Shown piece by piece: positions 15,752 through 25,117 of a stretch of 64,000 nucleotides of DNA. Below the pieces are notes generated by a model. It was given only the letters and a program-made list of their open reading frames with translations, did no database searches and was not told where the DNA came from. The position numbers were made by a program, and so were the translations under genes. The stretch lies in the NCBI GenBank assembly GCA_003212395.1, contig QCPU01000002.1, forward strand, positions 94,279 to 158,278, written 5' to 3'. The stretch comes from Prochlorococcus sp. AG-442-B03. Its GTDB lineage: Bacteria; Cyanobacteriota; Cyanobacteriia; PCC-6307; Cyanobiaceae. The stretch's first letter is position 1, and every line of letters begins with the position of its first letter.

Positions 15752-16453
15752 TTATAAATCCTTTTTTAATGAGGGGTAATTATCTTTCATATATGAACAA
15801 AAGTCTTCTTTTATCACAGATCTGAGTTTCTCAATATTTGCGGAATCAATTATTGGAAAAGTTTTATTAGCCTCAGAGTCTTTTTCAGTAATTGATTTCC
15901 AATTCTTACCAACATCTTTTTCAGAGTTGTTAAGAACCTCATCAAAATTAAAACACTTATCATTGTTTTTTGCATCAAATTCGCTAAAAGCTTTATTTAT
16001 AAGCTCTTTTCTATTTTCGAATAGATTCTTAGCTTTTAAGGTATCTGGAAGACCCATCACTGGTTGTAATTCCTTAAGAAGTTTTATTTCCTCTTCAATT
16101 AGGAGTGTCCAAACACCATATTTATTTTTTGGAAGATTAGAGTTACTAAAAATATTAATTTCATCGAGGTAAAAATTTAACCATAGATAATAAGATTTTT
16201 CTTCAATAGTTTTTTTAACGGATATCTTTTTATTTTGGATCTTTGGGAGTAACTTTTCTGCCTTCTTTAAAAACTGTCTATCTTCTCTTTCTAAATTTAT
16301 TAATCCCCATCTTTGACTATAGTCCCATAAATCTTCGTATCTTGTTAAGTCTTCTTGATTCCAACCAAGAGCTTTGAGTTCATGAGAACGATGAGTTAAT
16401 TCCTTTTTCAAAAAAAACCTTTTAAACCATAATAATTCTAACCTTGCAATCAA
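15752..16453 (-). CDS. Conserved hypothetical protein
   Basis: 233 residues with a TTG start. It is soluble and helical, rich in Lys, Glu and Trp (HELKALGWNQEDLTRYEDLWDY near the N-terminus). No membrane segment or signal peptide is seen. The N-terminal third, with its LGW...LW.YSQRWG pattern, looks conserved across picocyanobacteria, but no function is known to me. It lies alone between metY and the dehydrogenase-like gene on the same strand. Confidence 0.6.
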   Translation of the reverse strand: MIARLELLWFKRFFLKKELTHRSHELKALGWNQEDLTRYEDLWDYSQRWGLINLEREDRQFLKKAEKLLPKIQNKKISVKKTIEEKSYYLWLNFYLDEINIFSNSNLPKNKYGVWTLLIEEEIKLLKELQPVMGLPDTLKAKNLFENRKELINKAFSEFDAKNNDKCFNFDEVLNNSEKDVGKNWKSITEKDSEANKTFPIIDSANIEKLRSVIKEDFCSYMKDNYPSLKKDL

Positions 16454-16503
16454 GATTAGTAAATAAAATAAGAACTTTGCTTTCTAGTAAATTAGAAAAA
16501 TAA

Positions 16504-18012
16504 TCAATTATTAAAATATTTATTAATAATTTTCAATACATTGATATAAGTAGGATTTTTTTTAGAAATTTGATTACTATATTTATTTGTTTTAAGGGCG
16601 TTTTGATCTTTATCAATAAATAATTTCTTGTAAAAGTTTTCAATATCATCAAAAAGATAATCTCCTTTTAATTTTTCATTTAGTTCGAAAGATAATTCAG
16701 ATTTCACAGATTCTTGGCAAAAATTAGTAATCTCTTCTGAACTAATTAAAACCTTATAAATTTCTTTTTTTTCTTCTGAATTAGCATTAAAACATAAATA
16801 AATAAGATTAATCATTGAACAATTGTTATTTTTGATTTTGAATTCTTTATAAATGTCTGGCCAAAATTTTAAAGATTTTAAACCTTCTAAACCTCCCTGA
16901 CTAAGAGAGTATTTATTACACCAATTTACAAATTCTGAGACATCTTTTGGACATCTATTTAGTTGCAAAAGCATATCTGATAAAACTTGACCTGCCTGGA
17001 AATTCCGTGTTGGTTTTCCTTCAGTTGGTAAAGTCATACTCCCTAAGACATCAGCCTTAACAGCATTTAATTGAGAAAAAGTATAATCCCCTTTTTCGAA
17101 AAATTTGTCATTAATTTTTTCCTTTGCACTAATTATTTCTTCACCATAACCAAGTTCCTTTAATGAAAGATATTTATTTTCTAATTTATTTTCTTTTCTA
17201 ACTTTTAATGATACTGATGCGGCCTGATCCAAACATTGTGTTAACAAAATCGTATTAATGGTAGGTAGCATTCCTGGCTTATCGGAATGAAAGTTATTGA
17301 CAAAACCTGCAAATATGGATGATATATTTTTTATTGATTTTATGTATTGACATTCAATATTATGAACTCCAGGAGAAACTTGTATTTTCGGTGACAATTG
17401 ATTCAAAATTCGAGCTCCTATTAAAGCAGTTAGGGCATCAGGATGGCAGAAATTCGCAGTAAAACTATCATTTGGATTTCGTAAAGCTCCGTGACGATGA
17501 AATCCTGTAAAAAAAGCTAAATTTGGATATTTATTACAGAGAATAAGGGGGGTTTTGTTTTTATTATCAATGCAAAAAGAACCAACTAGACAGCCAAGTA
17601 CCACATTTTCTCTTTTTAAATTTTTTCTAAGTTTTAAAGCATGTTTAAGATCATCTTGTATATGGTTACTGTTTGAAGCAAGAATAACAATTTCACATTC
17701 TAAGAGAAGATCTTTTAGATCAAAAGACTTTCTTATTCCCTCTGAAGAATAATGCCCCATTCTCTTAATCTTTTCAATAGTCTCATTATCCATATCAGAA
17801 AGAACATCATTTGAGAAAGCTCCTAACAAATCTCTGTCTTTCCTTGGAGCTAAGAGAATATTATTTGATTTTCCATGCATAGCACAGTTATATGCTAATG
17901 ATGCAGGATATAAACCAACACTGTAAAATCCAACTTTGCTGTTCTCTAGATCTTCAATCAATGAATAAAAATATTTTTCATCATTTATATTTTCTATAAA
18001 ATTATTTTTCAT
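16504..18012 (-). CDS. Putative NAD(P)-binding dehydrogenase-like protein
   Basis: 502 residues. The N-terminal 180 residues look like a Rossmann domain: VGFYSVGLYPASLAYNCAMHG (residues 27-47) occupies the place of a GxGxxA/G loop, and CEIVILASNSNHIQDDL (near 109) resembles the strand-4 region of glycerol-3-phosphate or 6-phosphogluconate dehydrogenase-like proteins. The middle, DQAASVSLKVRKENK...YLSLKELGYG, is helical as in the C-terminal domain of that superfamily. The exact glycine pattern is atypical, and no substrate is recognised. It is divergent from stpA (166-base gap), which suggests a shared regulatory region or pathway. Confidence 0.5.
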   Translation of the reverse strand: MKNNFIENINDEKYFYSLIEDLENSKVGFYSVGLYPASLAYNCAMHGKSNNILLAPRKDRDLLGAFSNDVLSDMDNETIEKIKRMGHYSSEGIRKSFDLKDLLLECEIVILASNSNHIQDDLKHALKLRKNLKRENVVLGCLVGSFCIDNKNKTPLILCNKYPNLAFFTGFHRHGALRNPNDSFTANFCHPDALTALIGARILNQLSPKIQVSPGVHNIECQYIKSIKNISSIFAGFVNNFHSDKPGMLPTINTILLTQCLDQAASVSLKVRKENKLENKYLSLKELGYGEEIISAKEKINDKFFEKGDYTFSQLNAVKADVLGSMTLPTEGKPTRNFQAGQVLSDMLLQLNRCPKDVSEFVNWCNKYSLSQGGLEGLKSLKFWPDIYKEFKIKNNNCSMINLIYLCFNANSEEKKEIYKVLISSEEITNFCQESVKSELSFELNEKLKGDYLFDDIENFYKKLFIDKDQNALKTNKYSNQISKKNPTYINVLKIINKYFNN

Positions 18013-18178
18013 TTTTGGAAATTCTTGATAATTTTTTTAATTTATAAACCATACCAACATTTTTCTACATTAAAGCAATTCTTGACCATAGCAAATTATT
18101 TATTGTAAATATTGAATTTTTTAATTTATAATTTCACTGAGATATAGAAATTAAATCAAAAGAGAAATAATTATAAAT

Positions 18179-19399
18179 ATGGAATATATCGCAAGTAATT
18201 TAAACGCACAAAAACAATTAATTTCTTCTAAAAATATCTTAATTATTCAAGACATTGACGGAGTTTGTATCCCTTTAGTTAAAGATCCAATGACTAGAGA
18301 ATTAGAATCAAAATATATCTATGCAGTAAAAGAATTTGCAGAGGAATTCTTTGTATTAACTTGCGGGGAACATGAAGGTCCAAGAGGGGTTAACAGAATA
18401 ATAGAAAGAAGTTTAAGAAGCACAACTGAGCCAAAAAACAAAGAACTATATTTGAGAGGTTTAGCAGCCTGTGGAGTAGAGTATCAAGACAATAACGGTA
18501 AAATAAGTTTTGAAGGAGTCTCAGAAAAAGAACTAAATTTTTTATCTAAAGTACCTAGTATAATAAGACCAAAGTTTAATTTTATAGTTAAGAATATTTT
18601 TCCTGAACTTAGCCAAGAAGATATTAATTTTCACGCAGTAAAATCAATATGCGAAACACGCTTCTCACCAACGATTAATTTCAATAGTCTATTTGATTTA
18701 GTTAACAATGATTCTGATAAAAAAAAGCTTATTCAAATTAGCTTTGAAAAAATGATGAATGAAATCATCTTTAAAGCTGAATCTGAAGGCCTTAAAAACT
18801 CATTTTTCCTGCATATTTCACCAAATTTAGGAAATAAAAATGGTAAAGAAAGAATTAAACTTTCTTCTAAAGATGATATTGGATCAACAGACATACAATT
18901 ACTTATTAAAGGCGCAGTTAAAGATTCTGGAGTATTATTTCTTTTAAATAAATTTATTGAGGATAAAACTGGTAAAGCTCCTTTTGGAAGTAATTTTAAT
19001 TTTAGAAACTCTCCAAATTCTATTACGGGAAAAATTGATTTATGCAAAAGTAATATTCAAACAGAAGATATGCCTTTGATTATAGGAGTTGGTGACACAA
19101 TAACATCAAAAAAAAATAATGGTGAAAAGAGTTATTTGAGAGGAGGAAGCGACAGATCTTTTTTAGAATTTATACAAATATTAGGTAATGAATTTGGTAT
19201 TAATAATAAAATAATTTTTGTAGATAGTAGTTCTGGTGAAGTTGAAAGACCTTCTACAAAAAAAACTGGTTTAAGAGGGATCAGTGATATTTATGACCAC
19301 TTAAAGTTTGACTTGGTTTTTCAAAATGGTCCCAAAGAATATATAAGTTGGTTTATTGAACTTGCTAATAAGAGATCAAAATTTAAAAAGAATAGTTGA
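18179..19399 (+). CDS. stpA: Glucosylglycerol-3-phosphatase (StpA-like)
   Basis: 406 residues. Residues 22-32, IIQDIDGVCIP, carry the D-x-D-G nucleophile motif of HAD-type phosphatases (D25, D27). The following KDPMTRELESKYI and the later GVGDTITSKKN (near 305) match the cyanobacterial salt-tolerance protein StpA. StpA removes phosphate from glucosylglycerol-3-phosphate in compatible-solute synthesis. No glucosylglycerol-phosphate synthase is present in this window, so the true substrate may differ. The radical SAM gene follows 40 bases later and may be co-transcribed. Confidence 0.8.
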   Translation: MEYIASNLNAQKQLISSKNILIIQDIDGVCIPLVKDPMTRELESKYIYAVKEFAEEFFVLTCGEHEGPRGVNRIIERSLRSTTEPKNKELYLRGLAACGVEYQDNNGKISFEGVSEKELNFLSKVPSIIRPKFNFIVKNIFPELSQEDINFHAVKSICETRFSPTINFNSLFDLVNNDSDKKKLIQISFEKMMNEIIFKAESEGLKNSFFLHISPNLGNKNGKERIKLSSKDDIGSTDIQLLIKGAVKDSGVLFLLNKFIEDKTGKAPFGSNFNFRNSPNSITGKIDLCKSNIQTEDMPLIIGVGDTITSKKNNGEKSYLRGGSDRSFLEFIQILGNEFGINNKIIFVDSSSGEVERPSTKKTGLRGISDIYDHLKFDLVFQNGPKEYISWFIELANKRSKFKKNS

Positions 19400-19439
19400 C
19401 TTTTGAATTTTCAAATGACAATTTATAAATAATAGATTC

Positions 19440-20372
19440 ATGAAAGAAAAATTCCCCACAATATATAAAGAACCTATAGAAACATTGCAAATCAATATAG
19501 GTTATAAATGCAATCAGGCTTGTAAGCATTGTCATGTTAATTCAAGTCCTCAAAGGACTGAAAAGATGTCCAATGAAATAATATCTCTCATTCCAAAAAT
19601 AATTGATAAGTACAAAATCAAGACTTTAGATATAACAGGTGGCGCGCCAGAACTTCACCCAGAATTTAAAAACCTAATAGCTAGCTTGAGCACAAAACAA
19701 GTTGATATTATTGATAGGTGCAATTTAACAATTTTCTTTGAAGAAGGCTATGAAGATCTTCCTCAATTTCTTGCAAAGAATAAAGTAATAGTTACTGCTT
19801 CGCTACCATGTTATGAAAAAGATAATGTTGAGTTTCAAAGGGGTCTTGGGGTTTTTGAAAAAAGTATTAATGCTATAAAAATTCTTAATGATCTAGGCTA
19901 TGGAAAGAAAGAGAATGGATTGCAATTAAATCTTGTTTACAATCCTGTAAGCCCAATTCTTCCACCTTCTCAGAAAATATTGGAAAAAGATTATAAAAAA
20001 ATACTATTCGAAAAATATAATATTGTTTTTAATAACTTATATACAATAACTAATATGCCAATAAATAGATATGAAGAATCTCTAAGAAGAGAAGGGAAAC
20101 TAAATATTTATTACAAATTACTAAAAGAAAATTTTAATGAAAATAATTTAGAAAATCTTATGTGCAAAAAGACTATTAGTGTAAATTGGCTTGGAGAAAT
20201 TTATGATTGTGACTTTAATCAACAGATAAATTTCCGAGAGAATAAAGGACCAAAGACACTTTTTGATCTATTGGATGAGACATTTACTTTTGACTACAGA
20301 GTAGCTGTAAAAGAACATTGTTTTGCCTGTACTGCAGGTGCAGGATCAAGTTGCGGAGGTACTTTAAGTTAA
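19440..20372 (+). CDS. arsS: Radical SAM protein, ArsS type
   Basis: 310 residues. The radical SAM cluster motif C24-x3-C28-x2-C31 (YKCNQACKHCHV) is followed by TLDITGGAPELHPEF, the glycine-rich SAM-binding strand. The C-terminal region (VNWLGEIYDCDFNQ, then EHCFACTAGAGSSCGG) is the DUF3641 domain with further cysteines. ArsS-type enzymes attach the adenosyl group to methylated arsenic on the way to arsenosugars. No arsM methyltransferase is visible here, so the assignment rests on family similarity. Confidence 0.85.
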   Translation: MKEKFPTIYKEPIETLQINIGYKCNQACKHCHVNSSPQRTEKMSNEIISLIPKIIDKYKIKTLDITGGAPELHPEFKNLIASLSTKQVDIIDRCNLTIFFEEGYEDLPQFLAKNKVIVTASLPCYEKDNVEFQRGLGVFEKSINAIKILNDLGYGKKENGLQLNLVYNPVSPILPPSQKILEKDYKKILFEKYNIVFNNLYTITNMPINRYEESLRREGKLNIYYKLLKENFNENNLENLMCKKTISVNWLGEIYDCDFNQQINFRENKGPKTLFDLLDETFTFDYRVAVKEHCFACTAGAGSSCGGTLS

Positions 20373-20378
20373 AATTTG

Positions 20379-20834
20379 CTAAATGCAATTAGGACATATT
20401 GCTCTTACGTTTAAAGAGGATTCAATTAGTTTAAACCCATTAATTTTTGCTGCAACTTTGCCTGCTTCTAAAACTTCATCATTTTCGAATTCTTCTGTTC
20501 TACCACACCTAATACAAATTAAATGATGATGATCAGGAGTTTCATTACTAAGCAACTCATATCTGTGTCCACCCTCACTGAGTTCTAATTCATGAAGCAA
20601 ACCCATTTGCACTAAAAGTCTTAAAGTTCTATAAATTGTTGCAAGTGAAACTTTGGAGCTTGATTTAACTAACTTTTCATGTACCTCTTCAGCACTTAGA
20701 TGCTTTCCAGAACCAATATTTTCAAATAAATTAAGAACCTTAAGCCTTTGAGGAGTTAACCTCTTACCATCCTTATGTAAACCCTCTCCAAGAGGAGATG
20801 TGATGACATTGTATTGAGAGGATAATGACAACAA
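20379..20834 (-). CDS. Fur-family transcription regulator
   Basis: 151 residues starting at one of two adjacent TTG codons. A winged-helix N-terminal domain (LTPQRLKVLNLF, then ATIYRTLRLLVQMGLL at 65-80) precedes the dimerisation domain with the HHHLIC metal site (102-107) and two CxxC pairs (C107/C110 and C147/C150) that bind structural zinc. Fur, Zur and PerR share this layout, and neighbours do not decide the metal or signal sensed. It is divergent from the isochorismatase-fold gene; the 114-base gap holds a 9-bp inverted repeat that could be its operator. Confidence 0.9.
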   Translation of the reverse strand: MLSLSSQYNVITSPLGEGLHKDGKRLTPQRLKVLNLFENIGSGKHLSAEEVHEKLVKSSSKVSLATIYRTLRLLVQMGLLHELELSEGGHRYELLSNETPDHHHLICIRCGRTEEFENDEVLEAGKVAAKINGFKLIESSLNVRAICPNCI

Positions 20835-20877
20835 TTAACCTAGGTCTATTCTCAATAATAACTCTAGATGAGAGTAA

Positions 20878-20914
20878 AACAACTTTTTGATCTAAAATGT
20901 TTACTAAAGTTGTT
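20878..20914. promoter_or_regulatory. Inverted repeat in the fur-like promoter region
   Basis: AACAACTTT (20878-20886) is the exact inverse complement of AAAGTTGTT (20906-20914), separated by 19 bases. It lies between divergent start codons. It is a possible operator or hairpin; it does not match the canonical Fur box as written. Confidence 0.35.
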
Positions 20915-20948
20915 CAAAATACTATGTTGAATATATCTTTAAATACAA

Positions 20949-21518
20949 ATGATGAAGGGGCATGAAAAATCTTCTAACAAACTATCACCAAAAGTGAATG
21001 CTCTACTAATCATAGATGTTCAGGGAAAAATTATAAAAGCAATATTTAAAAAGGATTCAATAATTAAAAACATCAAAAAGCTAATAGATGCCTACCAAAT
21101 TTTAGAAGAAAACATTTTTTTATCTGAACAGAACCCATTCAAATTGGGTGCAACGATACCTGAATTATTGCCCAAAAATGAATTTAAAAAAATTGAGAAA
21201 ATGGAATTTAGCTTAGCTAACATACAAGAATTTTTAGAAGAACTTAAAAATAAGAAAATTACAAATTTGATAGTTTGTGGTATCGAAACGCATATTTGTG
21301 TACAACAAACAGCCTTAGATTGTTTACAAAAAGGATTTGAAGTTATTCTCGTATCAGATGCTATGAGCAGTCGAAATAGGGTAGATCATGAAATAGCGTT
21401 GCAGAGAATGATTCAGAAGGGGGCGATCTTAACTACTACTGAATCAATAATTTTTGAATTATGCAAAACTGCGGATAGAAAAGAATTTAAAGAAATTAGA
21501 AATATAATAATTAGATAA
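20949..21518 (+). CDS. Isochorismatase-fold hydrolase
   Basis: 189 residues. The cysteine-hydrolase triad of this superfamily is present: D23 (LLIIDVQGK), a lysine near residue 84 (KIEKMEFSL) and C117 (CGIETHICVQQTALD), with the usual cis-peptide context before the cysteine. The family includes nicotinamidases, isochorismatases and YcaC-like proteins; the shape here is closest to the YcaC group. The substrate is unknown. Three in-frame start choices (two adjacent ATG codons and one later) leave the first residues uncertain. Confidence 0.8.
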   Translation: MMKGHEKSSNKLSPKVNALLIIDVQGKIIKAIFKKDSIIKNIKKLIDAYQILEENIFLSEQNPFKLGATIPELLPKNEFKKIEKMEFSLANIQEFLEELKNKKITNLIVCGIETHICVQQTALDCLQKGFEVILVSDAMSSRNRVDHEIALQRMIQKGAILTTTESIIFELCKTADRKEFKEIRNIIIR

Positions 21519-21590
21519 AGAAAAATCAAGACTGGTTTGTTATCTAGAGATAATTTAAAATTTTATTAAAGATAAATTTTTAAGTTCTAT

Positions 21591-22628
21591 TTGAATATGA
21601 AATTAGTTACTGAAAACTTCCTTCTGGCAATATCTATTTTTTTTATTGGAATTTTATTGTCGATAATAATTTCTAAACTTTCAAAAATATTCTTCAAAAA
21701 GATCTCCAAACGTACAAAAACAAATTTTGATGATTTTATTTTTGAGGTCATCTCTGGAGTTATTAAACCAATAGGTTTTCTCCTCTCATTTTATTTTTCA
21801 ATTGACTATTTTTTTGCTGATGAAATAACTTTTATCTCTGTAGTATTGAATATTTTGAAATTATTTATATTGATAATCACTATAAAAGCTCTCAACAAAG
21901 TTTTAATAAAATCTTTAACAGAATCGACATCGAAAATTAATGATTCCTCAATCAGTTCAATGATATCTTCTCTTACTCCTTTAATAAAAGCATTAACATG
22001 GACTATTGGTTCAATCTTTTTCTTACAGAATATAGGTGTTCAAATGACTGCTATTTGGGCTCTACTCAGTGCAGGGGGTATTGGAGCAGGATTAGCTTTG
22101 AAAGATCCAGTTCAGGAGTTTTTTGAATACATTACGATTTTGCTTGATAAACCTTTTCAAAAAGGTGAGTTTATAAAATCTGATGGAGTCCTTGGAATGG
22201 TTGAGAGGGTCGGAGTAAGATCCTCAAGAATAAGAAGTATCAATGGAGAAGTAATAGTAATGAGCAACAGCGCCCTTACAAATGGAATAATTTCAAATTA
22301 CGCACAAATGGAAAAAAGAAGGTTAGTGCATAAATTAGGAGTTGTTTATGAAACCTCTCCAAAACTTATGAAATTGATTCCAATAATAATAAAAAAAATA
22401 GTTGAAGAGACAAAAGATGCTTCTTTTGATAGGTGTCATTTCACAGATTTTGGTGACTTCAGTCTTAATTTCGAACTTGTTTATTACATCCCAACTAATA
22501 ATTATCTTGCTGCAATGGAAGCTCAACAATCTATAAATTTAAAAATTATTGAGGAATTTGCTCTCAATAATATAGAGTTTGCATTCCCAACACAAACCTT
22601 AAATATTGAGAGTAACAAATCCAAATGA
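21591..22628 (+). CDS. MscS-type mechanosensitive channel
   Basis: 345 residues from TTG, or 343 from the ATG at 21597. Several N-terminal membrane helices lead into the pore-lining and beta-domain signature: LLSAGGIGAGLALKDPVQEF near residue 160, then LLDKPFQKGEFI and VERVGVRSSRIRSINGEVIVMSNSAL. These proteins open under membrane tension and release solutes on hypo-osmotic shock. The last 30 bases overlap the convergent short-chain dehydrogenase gene. Confidence 0.9.
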   Translation: MNMKLVTENFLLAISIFFIGILLSIIISKLSKIFFKKISKRTKTNFDDFIFEVISGVIKPIGFLLSFYFSIDYFFADEITFISVVLNILKLFILIITIKALNKVLIKSLTESTSKINDSSISSMISSLTPLIKALTWTIGSIFFLQNIGVQMTAIWALLSAGGIGAGLALKDPVQEFFEYITILLDKPFQKGEFIKSDGVLGMVERVGVRSSRIRSINGEVIVMSNSALTNGIISNYAQMEKRRLVHKLGVVYETSPKLMKLIPIIIKKIVEETKDASFDRCHFTDFGDFSLNFELVYYIPTNNYLAAMEAQQSINLKIIEEFALNNIEFAFPTQTLNIESNKSK

Positions 22629-23600
22629 TCTGCAAATATCTTCACTTAAAATCCAAAGTTTTGAAGCCAACTCATCACTATTTGCTTCATCACTAACGTC
22701 ACTTTCAACTAATTTATGTTTTTTTCTAGCTATAAGTTTATTACTTAAATATATGAAACCAACATTATTTAAATTTGCATCAAGGACAATCTCAGAAAGA
22801 ATCTTTCCAGCATTTTCTATACTTTCAGAAATTCCTAAAATATTTTTTGCAGCTTTAGAAAAAATTAAATATCCATAGAGATTAAAACGTTTACTGTATC
22901 TAAAAAAACCCGAATCATCATTTGGTATTACGAGACCAGGAGCCCAAGTTATTACAGTAATTTTACTGGAGGACATTTTTAATTTTTTTTCAAGTTCTTT
23001 AGCAAACAAAATATTACATAACTTACTATTTTTATAAGCTTCATCAGCATTAAAATTTAAAAATTGCCCAGTTACTTTTTTTCTAAAATCAACTAGGTTA
23101 TTAAGTCCCGCTTTCTTTCCTATATTTCCACCTGAACTTTTGGGGTTGTGAACATCTGATGATGTAATAATGATTCTAGATTCTTCTTTATCTCTAATAA
23201 AATCTTTCAGTACATTTACCAAGTAAAAATGCGCAAGATGATTTACCGCAAAAGTTAGTTCTATGCCTTGTTTTGATACTTTAGGATAAAAAGAGCCTGT
23301 ATATTGCAATCCTGCATTTAAAACAACAACGTCTAAAAAAATATTTTTACTAATAAAGTAATCTTTAATTTTATTAATATTCTCTAGATCTGAAAGATCA
23401 TTATTTTCAATAATATTTAAAAATTTACTAAGGTAATTTTTATCAAAATATTTCTCAATTTTTTTGAGAAATTGATTCTTTCTAAATTCGTTTTTTATTC
23501 CAACATATAAAATATTTTTCGTCTTCAGTAATTCAATAGTGGCAAAAAAACCTATTCCCGAATTACCTCCAGTAATTAAAATATTTTTATTTTTAATCAT
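22599..23600 (-). CDS. Short-chain dehydrogenase, protochlorophyllide-reductase-like
   Basis: 333 residues. NAD(P)-binding TGGNSGIG (10-17), NAG at 95-97, and the catalytic Y189-x3-K193 (AYKNSKLCNILFA) identify a classical SDR. The pattern around YxxxK and the N-A-G-L-Q-Y loop is like light-dependent protochlorophyllide reductase and retinol-dehydrogenase-type SDRs. The real POR has extra conserved cysteines that I do not see, so it is a paralogue of unknown substrate. It overlaps the mechanosensitive channel gene by 30 bases, tail to tail. Confidence 0.8.
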   Translation of the reverse strand: MIKNKNILITGGNSGIGFFATIELLKTKNILYVGIKNEFRKNQFLKKIEKYFDKNYLSKFLNIIENNDLSDLENINKIKDYFISKNIFLDVVVLNAGLQYTGSFYPKVSKQGIELTFAVNHLAHFYLVNVLKDFIRDKEESRIIITSSDVHNPKSSGGNIGKKAGLNNLVDFRKKVTGQFLNFNADEAYKNSKLCNILFAKELEKKLKMSSSKITVITWAPGLVIPNDDSGFFRYSKRFNLYGYLIFSKAAKNILGISESIENAGKILSEIVLDANLNNVGFIYLSNKLIARKKHKLVESDVSDEANSDELASKLWILSEDICRSFGFVTLNI

Positions 23601-23826
23601 TTAAATTTCTATATTTTTTTTATGATAAAAAAAATAAATAAAGTTTTTTTTATTTTGTAATCTTATAAATTATTGTTAAAACACTGAAAACTTAGTCACT
23701 AGTATTTGAGTAATTTGATTATTATTAATCTACTCTCATTACAAAGTATTGGATGAAATATATAACCCTAGGCGCAGAAGTAATAATTTGTTCCATAAAT
23801 TTCTTTAATCATAAGATTTATATTTA

Positions 23827-25110
23827 ATGTCAAAAGAAAATATGCCAGATGTTCTTGTTTTGGGTGCAGGGCCTGCAGGTATGGCAATTGCCTCAGCTTT
23901 AGGGAAGGAAAAATTAGATGTTGAAGTGCTTTCTCCAAATGGACCAGATGAACCTTGGCCAAACACATATGGCATTTGGGGGAAAGAAGTTGATCAACTC
24001 GGGCTTCAGGATTTACTTGAATATAGATGGAAGAATACTGTAAGTTTTTTTGGGCATGGCGCTTTAGAAGAACAGGATGACGAGAATAAAGCCACGGAAC
24101 ATTCACTAGATTATGGACTATTTGATAAGAAGAAACTCCACAATTATTGGTTTAATGAATGCAATAAGTCTTGTATTAAATGGCATCAAGGCTTTGCAAA
24201 CAAAATATATTTTGAAAAATACAAAAGTACAGTAACTACAAAAGATGGCAAGACTTACTCTGCAAGATTAGTAGTAGATGCAACAGGATATGATCCTGTT
24301 TTTCTCAAATTAAAATCGTGTGGTCCCTTAGCTGTCCAAACTTGTTATGGAATAGTAGGTAATTTTAGTAAACCTCCACTTAAGAAAGGGCAGTTTGTAT
24401 TAATGGACTATAGAAATGACCATCTTAACGATGAGCAAAAAAAAGAACCGCCCACTTTTCTTTATGCCATGGATATGGGGGATGGTAAATATTTTCTTGA
24501 AGAGACATCTCTTGGTTTAGTAAATCCTCTAACAATGGAAAATTTAAAAGAGAGACTAGAGAAGAGGCTTTCTTATCGAAATATATCAATCACAAGCATG
24601 CAGCACGAAGAGCTTGGCTTATTTCTCCCTATGAATATGCCAATCCCAGATTTCAAACAACAAATACTTGGATATGGTGGTGCTGCTTCAATGGTACATC
24701 CTGCATCTGGATATTTAATTGGTAATGTTTTAAGAAGAGCTCCACTTGTCGCTAAGGCAGTCTCAGAAGCAATTAAAAACAAAAATCTAAGTACCTATCA
24801 TATTGCCAGAAAAGGTTGGGAAACTTTATGGTCAAAAGAATTAATTAGGAAGAAATCACTTTACCAATTTGGCTTAGAAAAACTCATGAGGTTTGACGAG
24901 AAACTATTGAGAGAATTTTTTGGTAGTTTTTTCCAACTACCTAAAAATCAATGGTACGGTTTTCTAACTGATACTCTTTCTTTAAAGGAGATTGTATATG
25001 CGATGTGCATAATGTTTATAAAGGCTCCATGGAATGTAAAGAAAGGTCTTATGATTATGCATGGTAGAGAATTTAAAATGTTACTTAGGATAATTTTTCC
25101 AAACATATAG
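23827..25110 (+). CDS. crtL: Lycopene cyclase (CrtL type)
   Basis: 427 residues. The dinucleotide-binding GAGPAG (13-18) and the cyclase motif WPNTYGIW (near residue 39) are clear; further on come DATGYDP and a GYGGAASMVHPASGYLIGN block typical of CrtL enzymes. It closes the ends of lycopene to beta- or epsilon-ionone rings. Prochlorococcus has two such genes; the one near pcb in MED4 is, as I recall, the epsilon/bifunctional enzyme (CrtL-e), which suits this position, but ring type cannot be read by eye. A short-chain dehydrogenase starts eight bases later. Confidence 0.9.
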   Translation: MSKENMPDVLVLGAGPAGMAIASALGKEKLDVEVLSPNGPDEPWPNTYGIWGKEVDQLGLQDLLEYRWKNTVSFFGHGALEEQDDENKATEHSLDYGLFDKKKLHNYWFNECNKSCIKWHQGFANKIYFEKYKSTVTTKDGKTYSARLVVDATGYDPVFLKLKSCGPLAVQTCYGIVGNFSKPPLKKGQFVLMDYRNDHLNDEQKKEPPTFLYAMDMGDGKYFLEETSLGLVNPLTMENLKERLEKRLSYRNISITSMQHEELGLFLPMNMPIPDFKQQILGYGGAASMVHPASGYLIGNVLRRAPLVAKAVSEAIKNKNLSTYHIARKGWETLWSKELIRKKSLYQFGLEKLMRFDEKLLREFFGSFFQLPKNQWYGFLTDTLSLKEIVYAMCIMFIKAPWNVKKGLMIMHGREFKMLLRIIFPNI

Positions 25111-25117
25111 TTTAAAA

